Assembly: GCF_024273235.1 (NCBI RefSeq)
Contig: NZ_JANBVH010000009.1
Location: forward strand, 1-64,000
From: Sphingomonas faeni
GTDB taxonomy: Bacteria > Pseudomonadota > Alphaproteobacteria > Sphingomonadales > Sphingomonadaceae
Direction of reading: 5' to 3'
DNA: 64,000 nucleotides
Shown here: piece after piece, positions 1-7,299 of the stretch
How positions within the stretch are numbered: position 1 is the first letter of the stretch
How the letters are laid out: the number at the start of each line of letters is the position of its first letter
The notes under the pieces: generated by a model
Told to the model about the DNA's origin: nothing
Databases searched by the model: none
Seen by the model: only the letters and a program-made list of their open reading frames with translations
Made by a program: the position numbers and the translations under genes

Positions 1-35
1 CCGGAGCGCGGCCCGGCCCTTCCAAACCGAAGATT

Positions 36-91
36 GCTTCCCCGCGAAGGCGGGACCCAGACTGGGCTCCCGCCTTCGCGGGAGAACAAGG
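36..91. repeat. Family A palindrome pair (GCGAAGGCGGG)
   Basis: The left arm CCCCGCGAAGGCGGG is followed by ACCCAGACTGGG and then the inverted arm CCCGCCTTCGCGGGAG and AACAAGG. The same element recurs at about 339, 40520, 42318 and 51770, and inverted at 54802. It can form a long GC stem. It lies in non-coding DNA at every position in this window. Confidence 0.85.
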
Positions 92-338
92 GCGGGCGCT
101 TGCAGTCCTGTGGGACGACAGTCTTCACGGCGGATCTTCACGATCCTCGCCCGCGAGGGGGAGGCGGCAGGCGACAGCCTGACGGAGGGGGAGGTGGCCG
201 ACAACCTTGGTTCCGTGTCCGCCGGGAGGGCTTCCCCATTCGAAGGCCATCCACGTAAAGTCTGCTGCCGGAGTTGCCGGCTACTTGGGTGCGGTCATTT
301 TACTGGAGGGCGGCCCGGCCCTTCCAAACCGAAGATTG

Positions 339-392
339 TTTCCCCGCGAAGGCGGGGACCCAGACTGGGCTCCCGCCTCCGCGGGAGAACAA
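339..392. repeat. Family A palindrome pair
   Basis: This is a second copy of the element near position 36, carried by the 302-bp duplication. One base in the right arm has changed (CCTCCGCGGG instead of CCTTCGCGGG), so the stem is slightly imperfect. Confidence 0.8.
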
Positions 393-442
393 AGGCGGGC
401 GCTTGCGGGCAGGGCGGGCCCAATCTCCACGGCGGACCTTAA

Positions 443-579
443 TGATCCGCCCCCGCCAGGGGGAGGTGGCAGGCTACAGCCTGACGGAGGGGGAGGCGGC
501 GACAACCTCGGTTCCGTGTCCGCCCCCTCCGTCGCCTGCGGCGCCACCTCCCCCTGGCGGGGGAGGATCTCTACGCACC
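443..579. repeat. Family B palindrome pair (CCCGCCAGGGGGAGG)
   Basis: The left arm is CCCCCGCCAGGGGGAGGTGGC with a following GACGGAGGGGGAGG. The right half is the inverse: CCCCCTCCGTCGCC then GCCACCTCCCCCTGGCGGGGG. Family B recurs at 29601-29728 and 61398-61524. Each half contains its own hairpin, so the element is a nested inverted repeat. Confidence 0.8.
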
Positions 580-666
580 GCCCGGGAGACGATCTCCCAA
601 CAAGCTACGCGCCCCCTTCCAATGATCATGGTTGAAGCCCGCCCCTACTCGGGTTAAGCGCGGCGC

Positions 667-1059
667 ATGGGCTTTCTCGCATCGACATTCACGTGGTGGA
701 ACGGCGCCACCCTCGGTACCAAATTCGGCCTGCGCAGCATGGCGAAGATGGGGGAGGACGCGCTCGGCAACGTCTATTACCAGGGCGGCAAGGACACCGC
801 CGGCAACCCGCGCCGCTGGGTGATCTACCAGGGCGCGACCGACGCCAGCCGGGTGCCCCCGGCGTGGTTCAGCTGGCTGCATCACCAGGTCGACGACGTG
901 CCCGATCGCGCGCTGCCGCCGGTCCGCACCTGGCAGAAGCCGGCGGTGCCGAACATGACCGGTACCGCGCTCGCCTATCGTCCCGCCGGTGCGCTCGAAA
1001 AGGGTGGCAAGCGCGCCACCGCGACGGGTGACTACGAAGCCTGGACGCCCGAAGGGTGA
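667..1059 (+). CDS. NADH:ubiquinone oxidoreductase accessory subunit, NDUFA12 (B17.2) family
   Basis: This 130-residue protein matches the short bacterial form of the NDUFA12 family, an accessory subunit of respiratory complex I on the cytoplasmic side of the inner membrane. The N-terminal half carries the family pattern of aromatic and basic residues: a FTWWNG stretch, DALGNVYYQG, and RRWVIYQG followed by PPAWFSWLHH. Such subunits occur mainly in Alphaproteobacteria and mitochondria, which supports the taxonomic placement. It has no catalytic residues of its own; assembly or stability of complex I is the known role of the family. The stop codon sits directly before the next gene, a DUF2155 protein, so the two are probably cotranscribed. 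Confidence 0.9.
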   Translation: MGFLASTFTWWNGATLGTKFGLRSMAKMGEDALGNVYYQGGKDTAGNPRRWVIYQGATDASRVPPAWFSWLHHQVDDVPDRALPPVRTWQKPAVPNMTGTALAYRPAGALEKGGKRATATGDYEAWTPEG

Positions 1060-1061
1060 TC

Positions 1062-1712
1062 ATGCGCTGGCTCGCCGCGGCCGTGTTGGTCGTGGCGTTG
1101 GCGGTGGGCGGCTGGTTCGGATACCGCGCGCTCACCACGCCTGCGACGCCGGTGGCCGCGGTCCAGCAGGACCTGCCGGGCGCGGACGAGCCGGGCAATT
1201 CGTCGATCGAGACGATCGAGACCGGTGCCGCGGCGATCGCCAATGGCGGCACGCCGATGGCGCAACGCGTCGCGGTGCTGGGCCTGCTCAACAAGCGTAA
1301 CGGCGAGACTCGCGAAGTGACGCTGAAACCCGGCCAGGCGACGCGGATGGGCGATGTCGTGCTGCGGTTGCGGGCGTGCGAACAGACCGCGCCATGGGAG
1401 CAGGAGCAGCTGACCGGTGCGTTCGTCCAGGTGCTGGTGCGCGGCGTCGACACGCATTGGCGGCGGACGTTTTCGGGCTGGCTCTACAAGGAACGCCCCG
1501 CGCTGAACGCGGTGCAGCATCCGGTCTACGACGTCTGGACCAAGAGCTGCGCGATGACTTTCCCGGCGACCGGCCCCGACACCGCACCGCCCGCCGAGGC
1601 CTTGCCCGCCAAGCGATCGAGCGCACGGAAATCGCCGGCTGCCGAGGCTGCCCCGGCGGCGGACGACGGCTTGAGCGCACCGTCGAGCGCCGCGCCCAGC
1701 AACGCGACGTAA
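1062..1712 (+). CDS. DUF2155 domain protein with N-terminal membrane anchor
   Basis: The 216-residue protein starts with one hydrophobic segment (residues 1-20), which is either an uncleaved anchor or a signal peptide. DUF2155 follows: a region on the pattern of hydrophobic strands with RLRACEQ, then FSGWLYKERPALNAVQHPVYDVW and a late Cys. The last 50 residues are Ala/Pro-rich and look disordered. DUF2155 has no assigned function; it is common in Alphaproteobacteria next to NDUFA12 genes, as here. I chose the ATG six bases downstream of a GTG that overlaps the previous stop, because GAAGGG precedes it at a good distance. The final 187 bp lie antisense to the end of aat. Confidence 0.85.
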   Translation: MRWLAAAVLVVALAVGGWFGYRALTTPATPVAAVQQDLPGADEPGNSSIETIETGAAAIANGGTPMAQRVAVLGLLNKRNGETREVTLKPGQATRMGDVVLRLRACEQTAPWEQEQLTGAFVQVLVRGVDTHWRRTFSGWLYKERPALNAVQHPVYDVWTKSCAMTFPATGPDTAPPAEALPAKRSSARKSPAAEAAPAADDGLSAPSSAAPSNAT

Positions 1713-2257
1713 TCTGCCCGGTCGATCTCGATCGCGCCCAGCGAGGCGAGGTGCGAGGTCTGGAACTGGCAATCGAGTAGCGTGAAGCCGCCGGCGCGCA
1801 GCCGTGCGACGAGGTGCGCGAGCGCGACTTTCGAGGCGTCGGTGGCGCGGCTGACCATGCTCTCGCCGAAGAACGCGCGGCCGAGCGACAGGCCGTAGAG
1901 CCCGCCGACCAGCTTGCCGCCGTCCCAGCATTCGACCGAGTGTGCGAACCCCATCGCGTGGAGGGTCTGGAAGACGCGCTCGATACCGTCGTTGATCCAG
2001 GTCTCCGGGCGCCCCTCGACGCTCTCGGCGCAGAGCTGGACGACGCGGTCGAAGGCGGTGTCGACGGTGACCTGGAAGCGGTCGGCGGCGATCGTCTTCC
2101 TGAGCGAGCGCGAGAGTTGGAAACCGTCGAGCGGGAGGACGGCGCGGCGGCGCGGCTCGACCCAGTATACGCCGGCGGCGTCGCGGCTGTCGGCCATCGG
2201 AAAGACACCGACCGAATACGCGCCCAACACCAGTTGCGGGTCTAAAATATCGCTCAT
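1526..2257 (-). CDS. aat: Leucyl/phenylalanyl-tRNA--protein transferase
   Basis: The 243-residue product matches Aat, the cytoplasmic enzyme that transfers Leu or Phe from aminoacyl-tRNA to N-terminal Arg or Lys of proteins and so marks them for ClpAP degradation (N-end rule). Family features are the early VGVFPMADSRD segment, YWVEPRRRAVLPL, and the core GLYGLSLGRAFFGESM followed by SRATDASK and LLDCQFQTSHLASLGA. The conserved fold ends near residue 190. The last 50 residues are Ala-rich and lie entirely on the antisense strand of the DUF2155 gene. The start codon overlaps the stop of the upstream ParA gene (ATGA), so the two form an operon. Confidence 0.93.
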   Translation of the reverse strand: MSDILDPQLVLGAYSVGVFPMADSRDAAGVYWVEPRRRAVLPLDGFQLSRSLRKTIAADRFQVTVDTAFDRVVQLCAESVEGRPETWINDGIERVFQTLHAMGFAHSVECWDGGKLVGGLYGLSLGRAFFGESMVSRATDASKVALAHLVARLRAGGFTLLDCQFQTSHLASLGAIEIDRADYVALLGAALDGALKPSSAAGAASAAGDFRALDRLAGKASAGGAVSGPVAGKVIAQLLVQTS

Positions 2258-2964
2258 GCGGTCAGCCGGTGTTCGATCCGGCGCCAGAGGTCCGCGAACG
2301 CGAGTGCAGCGGCGGATTTCGGGGCGAACACGCCGACCGGGGCACGCTTGACCGCCATCGACTCGATCCCGCTCGCCATCGGGATGACCGGCCAGTCGGG
2401 GTGGCGTGCGAGTGCGTCTGCATGCAGCGCGCGACGCTTGTCGACCATCACGTGGACGGGGAGCAGCGGCGTGCGACCGCCGAGATGCTGGACGACCGCG
2501 TCGTACGCGCGGGTCGAGAGCGGGGAGGGGATGACGGGGATGACGATCAGGTCGGCAGCACGCATCACCTGGTCCGCGGTCTCGGTCAGTCCCGGCGGAC
2601 AGTCGAGGATCACCCGGTCATAGGCCTTCAGGTCGGCGAGCAGCTTGGCGAGGCGCTTCTTCTTGTCGAGATCGTGGAACAGCTGGTCGAGGCCGCGCAA
2701 AGACGCGTCGGCAGCGATCAGGTCGAGGTGCCGGTAGGCAGTCGGCCGCGCCTGCTTGGTGACGGCGACGTCCTTCGAGAACATCGCCTGCGCCTGGTCG
2801 ACCGTATTCGCGCCACCGAGCACCCAGGTCGAGGCGGCCTGCGGGTCGAGGTCCCAGAGCAGGGTGCGGCGTGCCGACAGGGTTGCGGCGCACCACGCCA
2901 GGTTCACCGAAAGCGTCGTCTTCCCGACGCCGCCCTTGAGGCTGTAGATCGCGACTGTTGCCAT
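2254..2964 (-). CDS. Orphan ParA/MinD-type P-loop ATPase
   Basis: This 236-residue protein begins with the deviant Walker A motif KGGVGKTT near residue 10, followed by LLWDLDPQAAS (switch I region) and VILDCPPG (Walker B). It belongs to the ParA/Soj/MinD superfamily of dimerising ATPases that position DNA or protein cargo. No ParB, parS-like repeat, MinC or MinE is encoded nearby, so it is not a standard chromosome partition pair. I start at MATVAIYSLKGG because the P-loop must be close to the N terminus; a longer frame exists upstream but has no family support. It is translationally coupled to aat. The cargo is unknown. Confidence 0.85.
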   Translation of the reverse strand: MATVAIYSLKGGVGKTTLSVNLAWCAATLSARRTLLWDLDPQAASTWVLGGANTVDQAQAMFSKDVAVTKQARPTAYRHLDLIAADASLRGLDQLFHDLDKKKRLAKLLADLKAYDRVILDCPPGLTETADQVMRAADLIVIPVIPSPLSTRAYDAVVQHLGGRTPLLPVHVMVDKRRALHADALARHPDWPVIPMASGIESMAVKRAPVGVFAPKSAAALAFADLWRRIEHRLTA

Positions 2965-3010
2965 GCCGCTACGGTGCCGGTCCGCGGCGGCGAGGGCAAG
3001 AGTGTGCGAC

Positions 3011-3047
3011 ACAAAGAAAAACGGCCGGCGGATGATCCGCCGGCCGT
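3011..3047 (-). terminator. Intrinsic terminator of the small lipoprotein gene
   Basis: A perfect 12-bp stem (ACGGCCGGCGGA / TCCGCCGGCCGT) with a TGA loop occupies 3021-3047. Read on the minus strand it is followed by TTTTCTTTGT. It lies 38 bp after the stop of the lipoprotein gene and separates it from the parA-aat operon. Confidence 0.8.
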
Positions 3048-3085
3048 CAGGACTATCGATATAGCGCCTAAATCAGGCGGTTAGA

Positions 3086-3469
3086 TCAGGCGTGGCAGGT
3101 CTGGGCCGACTTGCCCGGTGCGGTCAGCGTGACGTTGGTGTCGCTGCCGGTCATCGACCAGCCGCCCTCGGCGGTCATCGGCGCACCGGCGACGTCCGAC
3201 TTCAGCGTGGTTGCGGGGCCGTCCTTCTTGGTGCGAACCCGAGCCTGCTTGTCACCCTGGAAGAAGGTCACGAAGAGCAGGCTGTTGTCCTTGCAGCGCA
3301 GCGTCACTTCGGACTTGATCGCGGGCGGCAGCTCGACCGGCGCGGCGTTGGCGAGCGTGTTCGCCATCGGATCGGGGTTGCTGTCCAGCACCTCGGGCGA
3401 AGCGGGCTTGGAGTTGCAGGCGGCCAGCACGAGCAGCGCGGCGACGGCGGTCATGGGGAGGATTTTCAT
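3086..3469 (-). CDS. Small lipoprotein, possibly MliC-like
   Basis: The 127-residue product starts with a lipoprotein signal (basic MK, hydrophobic core, LVLAAC lipobox with Cys near residue 18), so it should be a lipid-anchored envelope protein. The mature part has two further cysteines, one in TLRCKD and one in the terminal QTCHA, framing a beta-strand-rich region of about 75 residues. That spacing and the LFVTFFQGDKQARV stretch recall the MliC/PliC lysozyme inhibitor fold, but the match is loose and I do not assign the function. I start at MKILPMTAV rather than an upstream ATG, because only this start puts the signal peptide at the N terminus. A strong terminator follows. Confidence 0.75.
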   Translation of the reverse strand: MKILPMTAVAALLVLAACNSKPASPEVLDSNPDPMANTLANAAPVELPPAIKSEVTLRCKDNSLLFVTFFQGDKQARVRTKKDGPATTLKSDVAGAPMTAEGGWSMTGSDTNVTLTAPGKSAQTCHA

Positions 3470-3595
3470 AGCGGAACCTCGCTTCGCGCATGCAGCATGG
3501 AGCGTCAAGGCTTATGGCCTATCAAACGCCCGGCGCTCGCCAGGCGGGTATGTGGGTATGACGAAACGTTCTGTACGGCCGGTGAGCGGTGACGC

Positions 3596-3880
3596 CTAAT
3601 TGCTGTCCGTGCTGTCGTCGCTCTCCGCTACGATAAGGATTCCCGCGATGATCGCAGCCGCCGCGAGCACCGCGACGACGAACCCGCCGCCGCCCGCCAG
3701 CTTGTCGCGCGATGTCGCCTGTTCGCCGGTGCGAACCGATTTCGCGAGCGAAAGCCGCGTCGCCGACTGGCTCGGCGATGGGGCGACCGTCGCCGGCGCA
3801 GCGCGTGACGGCGTGGCCATTGCGGGCGATACCGACAATGCGGATGTGGTGACGAATGCGGTAAACGTGGCGAGTCTCAT
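3596..3880 (-). CDS. Small exported or membrane protein, unknown function
   Basis: The 94-residue protein has a signal-like hydrophobic start (residues 5-22, ending near PAMA), a Ser/Pro/Ala-rich middle, and a second hydrophobic segment of about 20 residues (FVVAVLAAAAIIAGILIVA) close to the C terminus, followed by an acidic tail ESDDSTDSN. Topology would place the short middle in the periplasm if the first segment is cleaved. I do not recognise a family. It is transcribed away from the cysteine synthase gene, with a shared promoter region of about 270 bp. Confidence 0.65.
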   Translation of the reverse strand: MRLATFTAFVTTSALSVSPAMATPSRAAPATVAPSPSQSATRLSLAKSVRTGEQATSRDKLAGGGGFVVAVLAAAAIIAGILIVAESDDSTDSN

Positions 3881-4147
3881 GCTGCCCTGTCCCCTCCCTG
3901 GATGAAACACGCTGTCACGCACGAAAAACCGGAGCAATTACAAACGCCTGTCGTGCGTCGAGGTGACGGAATTTCAAGGCAGGGCGAGACGGGATCGAGC
4001 CCCATCGAGCGGCGTCGCCCTCGCAACGGTGACATCCTTCGCTCCACAGCCGAGTCGAGCGGCTTCAGCGACCCTCGCGTGATCGAGTTTGGCGACACAA
4101 ACTTTCCCTCGCTTGCTCCGGACGGGTCGCCGCGCCACATATCGACG

Positions 4148-5116
4148 ATGCAAACGACACCCGACACGCTCGCCCTCATCGGCAATACTCCCCTCGTCCG
4201 GCTGAAGGGCCCAAGCGACGCCACCGGCTGCGATATCTTCGGCAAGTGCGAATATGCCAACCCCGGTGCGTCGGTGAAGGACCGCGCGGCGCTGTTCATC
4301 GTCGAGGACGCCGAGCAGCGCGGGTTGCTCCAGCCCGGCGGCACGATCGTCGAGGGGACCGCGGGTAATACCGGGATCGGCCTTGCGCTGGTCGCCAATG
4401 CGAAGGGCTACAAGACGATCATCGTCATGCCCGAGACGCAGAGCCGCGAGAAGATGGACACGCTGCGCGCGCTGGGTGCCGAACTGGTGCTGGTCCCCGC
4501 TGCCGCCTTCTCCTCGCCCTGCCATTTCGTCCACACCTCGCGACGGATCGCCGAGGAGACGCCGGGCGCGATCTGGGCGAACCAGTTCGACAACACCGCC
4601 AATCGCCGCGCGCACATCGTCGGTACGGCCGAAGAGATCTGGGCGCAGATGGACGGCCGCGTCGACGGATTCACCTGCGCGGCCGGAACCGGCGGGACGA
4701 TCGCTGGCGTCGGTCTCGGACTGAAGGCGAAGGATGAGAAAATCTGCATCGCGCTCACCGATCCGCACGGCGCGGCGCTGTATAACTATTATGCGCACGG
4801 CGAGCTGAAGTCCGAGGGATCGTCGGTCGCCGAGGGGATCGGGCAGGGGCGTATCACGGCCAATCTGGAGGGCGCGCCGATCGACACGCAGTTCCGGATT
4901 TCCGACCAAGAGGGCTATGCCTGGGTCCGCCGCCTGCTCGACGAGGAAGGGCTGTGCCTCGGTCTCTCGTCGGGAATCAACGTCGCGGGGGCGGTCGCGC
5001 TGGCGAAGCATCTCGGGCCGGGCAAGCGGATCGCGACCATCCTGTGCGACACCGGGTTCCGCTATCTTTCGACGCTGTACGATCCGGCGTGGCGCGAGGC
5101 GAAGGGCCTCGCTTGA
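4148..5116 (+). CDS. cysK: Cysteine synthase family PLP enzyme (CysK-like)
   Basis: The 322-residue protein is a fold type II PLP enzyme. It opens with LIGNTPLVRL, carries the PLP-binding lysine in ASVKDRAAL (Lys44), and has the phosphate-binding loop AAGTGGTIAG. The family joins O-acetylserine and sulfide to make cysteine. The substrate loop reads EGTAGNTGIG, where enterobacterial CysK has TSGNTGI; the TAGNTG form marks a separate clade seen in Alphaproteobacteria and in mitochondrial homologues, so exact substrate use is less certain than for textbook CysK. The frame stays open for 82 codons upstream, but the family alignment begins at MQTTPDTLAL, so I start there. Confidence 0.88.
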   Translation: MQTTPDTLALIGNTPLVRLKGPSDATGCDIFGKCEYANPGASVKDRAALFIVEDAEQRGLLQPGGTIVEGTAGNTGIGLALVANAKGYKTIIVMPETQSREKMDTLRALGAELVLVPAAAFSSPCHFVHTSRRIAEETPGAIWANQFDNTANRRAHIVGTAEEIWAQMDGRVDGFTCAAGTGGTIAGVGLGLKAKDEKICIALTDPHGAALYNYYAHGELKSEGSSVAEGIGQGRITANLEGAPIDTQFRISDQEGYAWVRRLLDEEGLCLGLSSGINVAGAVALAKHLGPGKRIATILCDTGFRYLSTLYDPAWREAKGLA

Positions 5117-5187
5117 GCGTCCAGCCCGGTAGAAAACCGCCCCGGCATCGACAGACGGGCGGTGGTCGGGTATCGGAACGCGGTAAG

Positions 5188-5457
5188 ATGAAGGTACCAC
5201 ACGAACCCTCGCAGACCATGCAGCGCATCAAGGTCGGGATGATCGGCCTGGCGGCGGTCGTGCTGCTGATCGGACTGGCGAGCGCGATCATCGGTTCGAC
5301 GAATCGCGAACGACCGGTCGCCACCGCGGGTACCGCGCAGGCGGACGTGGTGGCGAACATGGTCGTTTCGAACAGCGTCGCGGTGGCCGGCTCGGGCGAG
5401 CCGCTCGCGGAGATGGGCGTGGCACCGAGTGCGAACGTGCAGGCTCCCGCACAATAA
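5188..5457 (+). CDS. Small single-pass membrane protein
   Basis: The 89-residue protein has a basic N terminus, one transmembrane segment (about residues 17-36, VGMIGLAAVVLLIGLASAII), and a 50-residue Ala/Val-rich tail that would face the periplasm. No known family is recognised. A GGTAAG ribosome site precedes the chosen ATG. The last 32 codons (from a Met in ANMVVSNSV) and the DNA after the stop form the first unit of a tandem array; three further degenerate copies of this 3' end follow. See the array entry. Confidence 0.6.
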   Translation: MKVPHEPSQTMQRIKVGMIGLAAVVLLIGLASAIIGSTNRERPVATAGTAQADVVANMVVSNSVAVAGSGEPLAEMGVAPSANVQAPAQ

Positions 5458-6510
5458 TCGCCAGCATGATGCTGCAGGATTTCGCTCCCCTCCCTGGAAG
5501 GGAGGGGCTGGAGGTGGGTTGGTTTCCGCATGGCCCGGCGTCGCGGCTCGATCGGGCCGACCCACCCCCGACCCCTCCCTTCCAGGGAGGGGAGAGCGTC
5601 ACCTTTGATGGCGTGTGACGGGCTTTGGTTGTCGCCCTCCGAGGGACGAGCGCTCATGGTTATTTCGAACAGCGTGGAGATGGCTGGCGCGGGTGAGCCG
5701 CGCGCGGAGATGGGTGTGGCACCGAGCGCGAACGTACAGGCTCCCGCATAGTAGCTAACATAATGCCGCAGTATCTTGCTCCCCTCCCTGGAAGGGAGGG
5801 GCTGGGAGTGGGTTGGTTTCCGCATAGCCGGCGTCGCGGCTCGATCGGGCCGACCCACCCCCGACCCCTCCCTTCCAGGGAGGGGAGAGCGTCACCTTTG
5901 ATGGTGTGTGACGGGCTTTGGTTGTCGCCGTCCGAGGGACGAGCACTCATGGTCGATGCGAACAGCGTTGCGGTGGCCGGTGCGGGTGAGGCGCGCGCGG
6001 AGATGGGCGTGGCACCGAGCGCAAGCGTGCAGGCTCCCGCACGGTAGCTAGCATGATGCCGCAGTATCTTGCTCCCCTCCCTGGAAGGGAGGGGCTGGGG
6101 GGTGGGTTGGTTTCCGGATGGCCCGGCGTTGCGGCTCGATCGGGCCGACCCACCCCCGACCCCTCCCTTTCAGGGAGGGGAGAGCGTCACCTTTGATGGC
6201 GGGTGACGGGCTTTGGCTGTCGCCCTTCGAGGGACGAGCGCTCATGGTTATTTCGAACATCGTGGAGATGGCTGGCGCGGGTGAGCCGCGCGCGGAGATG
6301 GGCGTGGCACCGAGCGCGAACGTACAGGCTCCCGCATAGTAGCTAACATGATGCCGCAGTATCTTGCTCCCCTCCCTGGAAGGGAGGGGCTGGGGGTGGG
6401 TTGGTTTCCGCATGGCCCGGCGTCGCGGCTTGATCGGGCCGACCCACCCCCGACCCCTCCCTTTCAGGGAGGGAGAGCGTTATCCTTCGGTGACGGGCGC
6501 TGGCTGTCGC
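5359..6510 (+). repeat. Tandem array, about 295-bp unit, 3.9 copies
   Basis: Units begin at 5359, 5656, 5949 and 6244 (lengths 297, 293, 295 and a truncated last copy). Each holds an ATG-to-stop frame of 31-33 codons derived from the end of the upstream gene (core GEPRAEMGVAPSANVQAPA), then a family C palindrome pair (CTCCCTGGAAGGGAGG with its inverse), then a purine-rich GAGGGACGAGC just before the next ATG. The copies differ by substitutions that mostly keep the short frame open. The last unit loses homology near 6480-6510. Confidence 0.85.
5656..5751 (+). other. Duplicated 3' gene end, 31-codon frame (unit 2)
   Basis: This reading frame repeats the C-terminal tail of the small membrane protein (start MVISNSVEMAG, end VQAPA) but lacks its transmembrane part. 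GAGGGA lies 9 bases before the ATG, so translation is possible. It is either a fragment created by tandem duplication or a microprotein. Equivalent frames occupy 5949-6047 and 6244-6339. I do not call them functional genes. Confidence 0.4.
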
Positions 6511-6798
6511 CGTCCGCGGGGCAGCGCCGTCCACAAGGCCATCCCCGAATTTCCCCAACTCTGATCGCGCTCTGCCCCCCGATCGAATCCGATTTGCACG
6601 CAAATCCCCTCGAAGCGATGAGCGAAACTCGTCGCAAATCCCGCAAATCCCCAAAAATCCCGTTGCGTCCCCGCATGGCTATGATAGATGGAGGTTAATA
6701 GGGGCACGTTCACCGTTAGCTTTAGAGCGCGGTCGGGACGCGACGATGGTCGCTTTCCGAGATGGTGAAACGTGTGCGCCATTTCGAAGGGTTTTGGC
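6511..6798. promoter_or_regulatory. Leader and probable promoter region of the dcw cluster
   Basis: About 290 bp separate the tandem array from mraZ. The region is less GC-rich than its surroundings and holds an inverted repeat (GATTTGC-AC-GCAAATC) and clustered GCAAATCCC repeats (listed separately). A TATGAT hexamer near 6680 could be a -10 element, but no matching -35 stands at 17 bp, so I do not define a promoter. No gene is seen here. Confidence 0.45.
6591..6662. promoter_or_regulatory. GCAAATCCC direct repeats, candidate MraZ operator
   Basis: GCAAATCCC occurs exactly at 6600, 6634 and 6643, with a variant CAAAAATCCC ending at 6661. On the minus strand the last three read GGGAT with a 9-10 bp period. 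MraZ is known to bind short G-rich direct repeats with a period near 10 bp upstream of its own gene, so a self-regulatory site is plausible. The first copy also forms a 7-bp inverted repeat with GATTTGC at 6591. Binding is inference. Confidence 0.45.
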
Positions 6799-7299
6799 GT
6801 GTCGGTTCGTGGTCGCTATCAAGGAGACGGTATCGGCCTTGTCGACGACAAGGGCCGGGTAGCCATCCCTTCGGCACTCCGCACCACCCTCTCCGCAAAT
6901 GCGCCCAAGGCGAACGGCAAGGACGGCGGAACCATCATCATCGGCGCGCATCAGAAGAATCGCTGCCTGGTGGCGTATGATCCCGGTTACGTCGACATCC
7001 TCGCCGAACGCCTCGACCGCCGCGAATCCGAGAACACGTCCGAGAACGGCGAATACGACTACAACATCAAGCGCGCCGCCGCGTCGGGCGAAGCGGTGCC
7101 GTTCGACGGCTCCGGGCGCTTCATCATGCCCGCATTCCCGCGCTTCTATGCGGGCATCAAGGGCCATGCGTTCTTCTACGGCGTGCTGGATTACATCGAG
7201 ATCTGGGACCCCGCGACGCTGATCGCCACCGACGGCATGCCCCCCGTCGTCAAGGAGATGGCGCGCTTCTACATGGCCGAGAAGGGGGTGCAGCTGTGA
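6799..7299 (+). CDS. mraZ: MraZ, transcriptional regulator of the dcw cluster
   Basis: The 166-residue product has the two swapped-hairpin AbrB/SpoVT-like modules of MraZ: the first with [15 protein letters not shown], the second with [18 protein letters not shown]. MraZ proteins form ring-shaped oligomers, bind repeats upstream of their own gene, and repress the division/cell-wall operon. The middle is longer than in Escherichia coli (KANGKDGG and [15 protein letters not shown] insertions), which is usual in sphingomonads. I take the GTG preceded by GAAGG at 8 bases; an in-frame GTG nine codons upstream is possible but has no clear ribosome site. It heads the cluster, and its stop overlaps the rsmH start. 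Confidence 0.92.
   Translation: MSVRGRYQGDGIGLVDDKGRVAIPSALRTTLSANAPKANGKDGGTIIIGAHQKNRCLVAYDPGYVDILAERLDRRESENTSENGEYDYNIKRAAASGEAVPFDGSGRFIMPAFPRFYAGIKGHAFFYGVLDYIEIWDPATLIATDGMPPVVKEMARFYMAEKGVQL

Larger units (their letters stand above)
3..524. repeat. Direct duplication, period about 302 bp
   Basis: Bases 3-222 and 305-524 match closely at a constant offset of 302 bp. Each copy begins with the same GC-rich stretch (CGGCCCGGCCCTTCCAAACC), then a family A palindrome pair, then a family B arm, and ends with GGTTCCGTGTCCGCC. Small indels and substitutions separate the copies. Bases 223-304 are not repeated after the second copy. The array may extend left of the window. Confidence 0.8.
1..666. 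other. Non-coding repeat-rich left edge
   Basis: I see no credible gene here. Reading frames in this stretch are proline, arginine and glycine rich and come from palindromic repeats. The DNA holds a direct duplication with an offset of 302 bp, two family A palindrome pairs and one complete family B element. The first recognisable gene, for an NDUFA12-like protein, begins just downstream. Confidence 0.7.

Noticed and set aside
1-660. Several overlapping frames of 60-140 codons in the left edge
   Set aside because: They read through palindromic repeats in several frames, change with the duplication, and show no ribosome sites.
3902-4147. 82-codon upstream extension of the cysteine synthase frame
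   Set aside because: Cysteine synthase homology begins at MQTTPDTLAL, and the extension has no family match.
5359-6510. Possible CRISPR array
   Set aside because: The period is near 295 bp, the units are homologous along their length, and there are no unique spacers and no cas genes.
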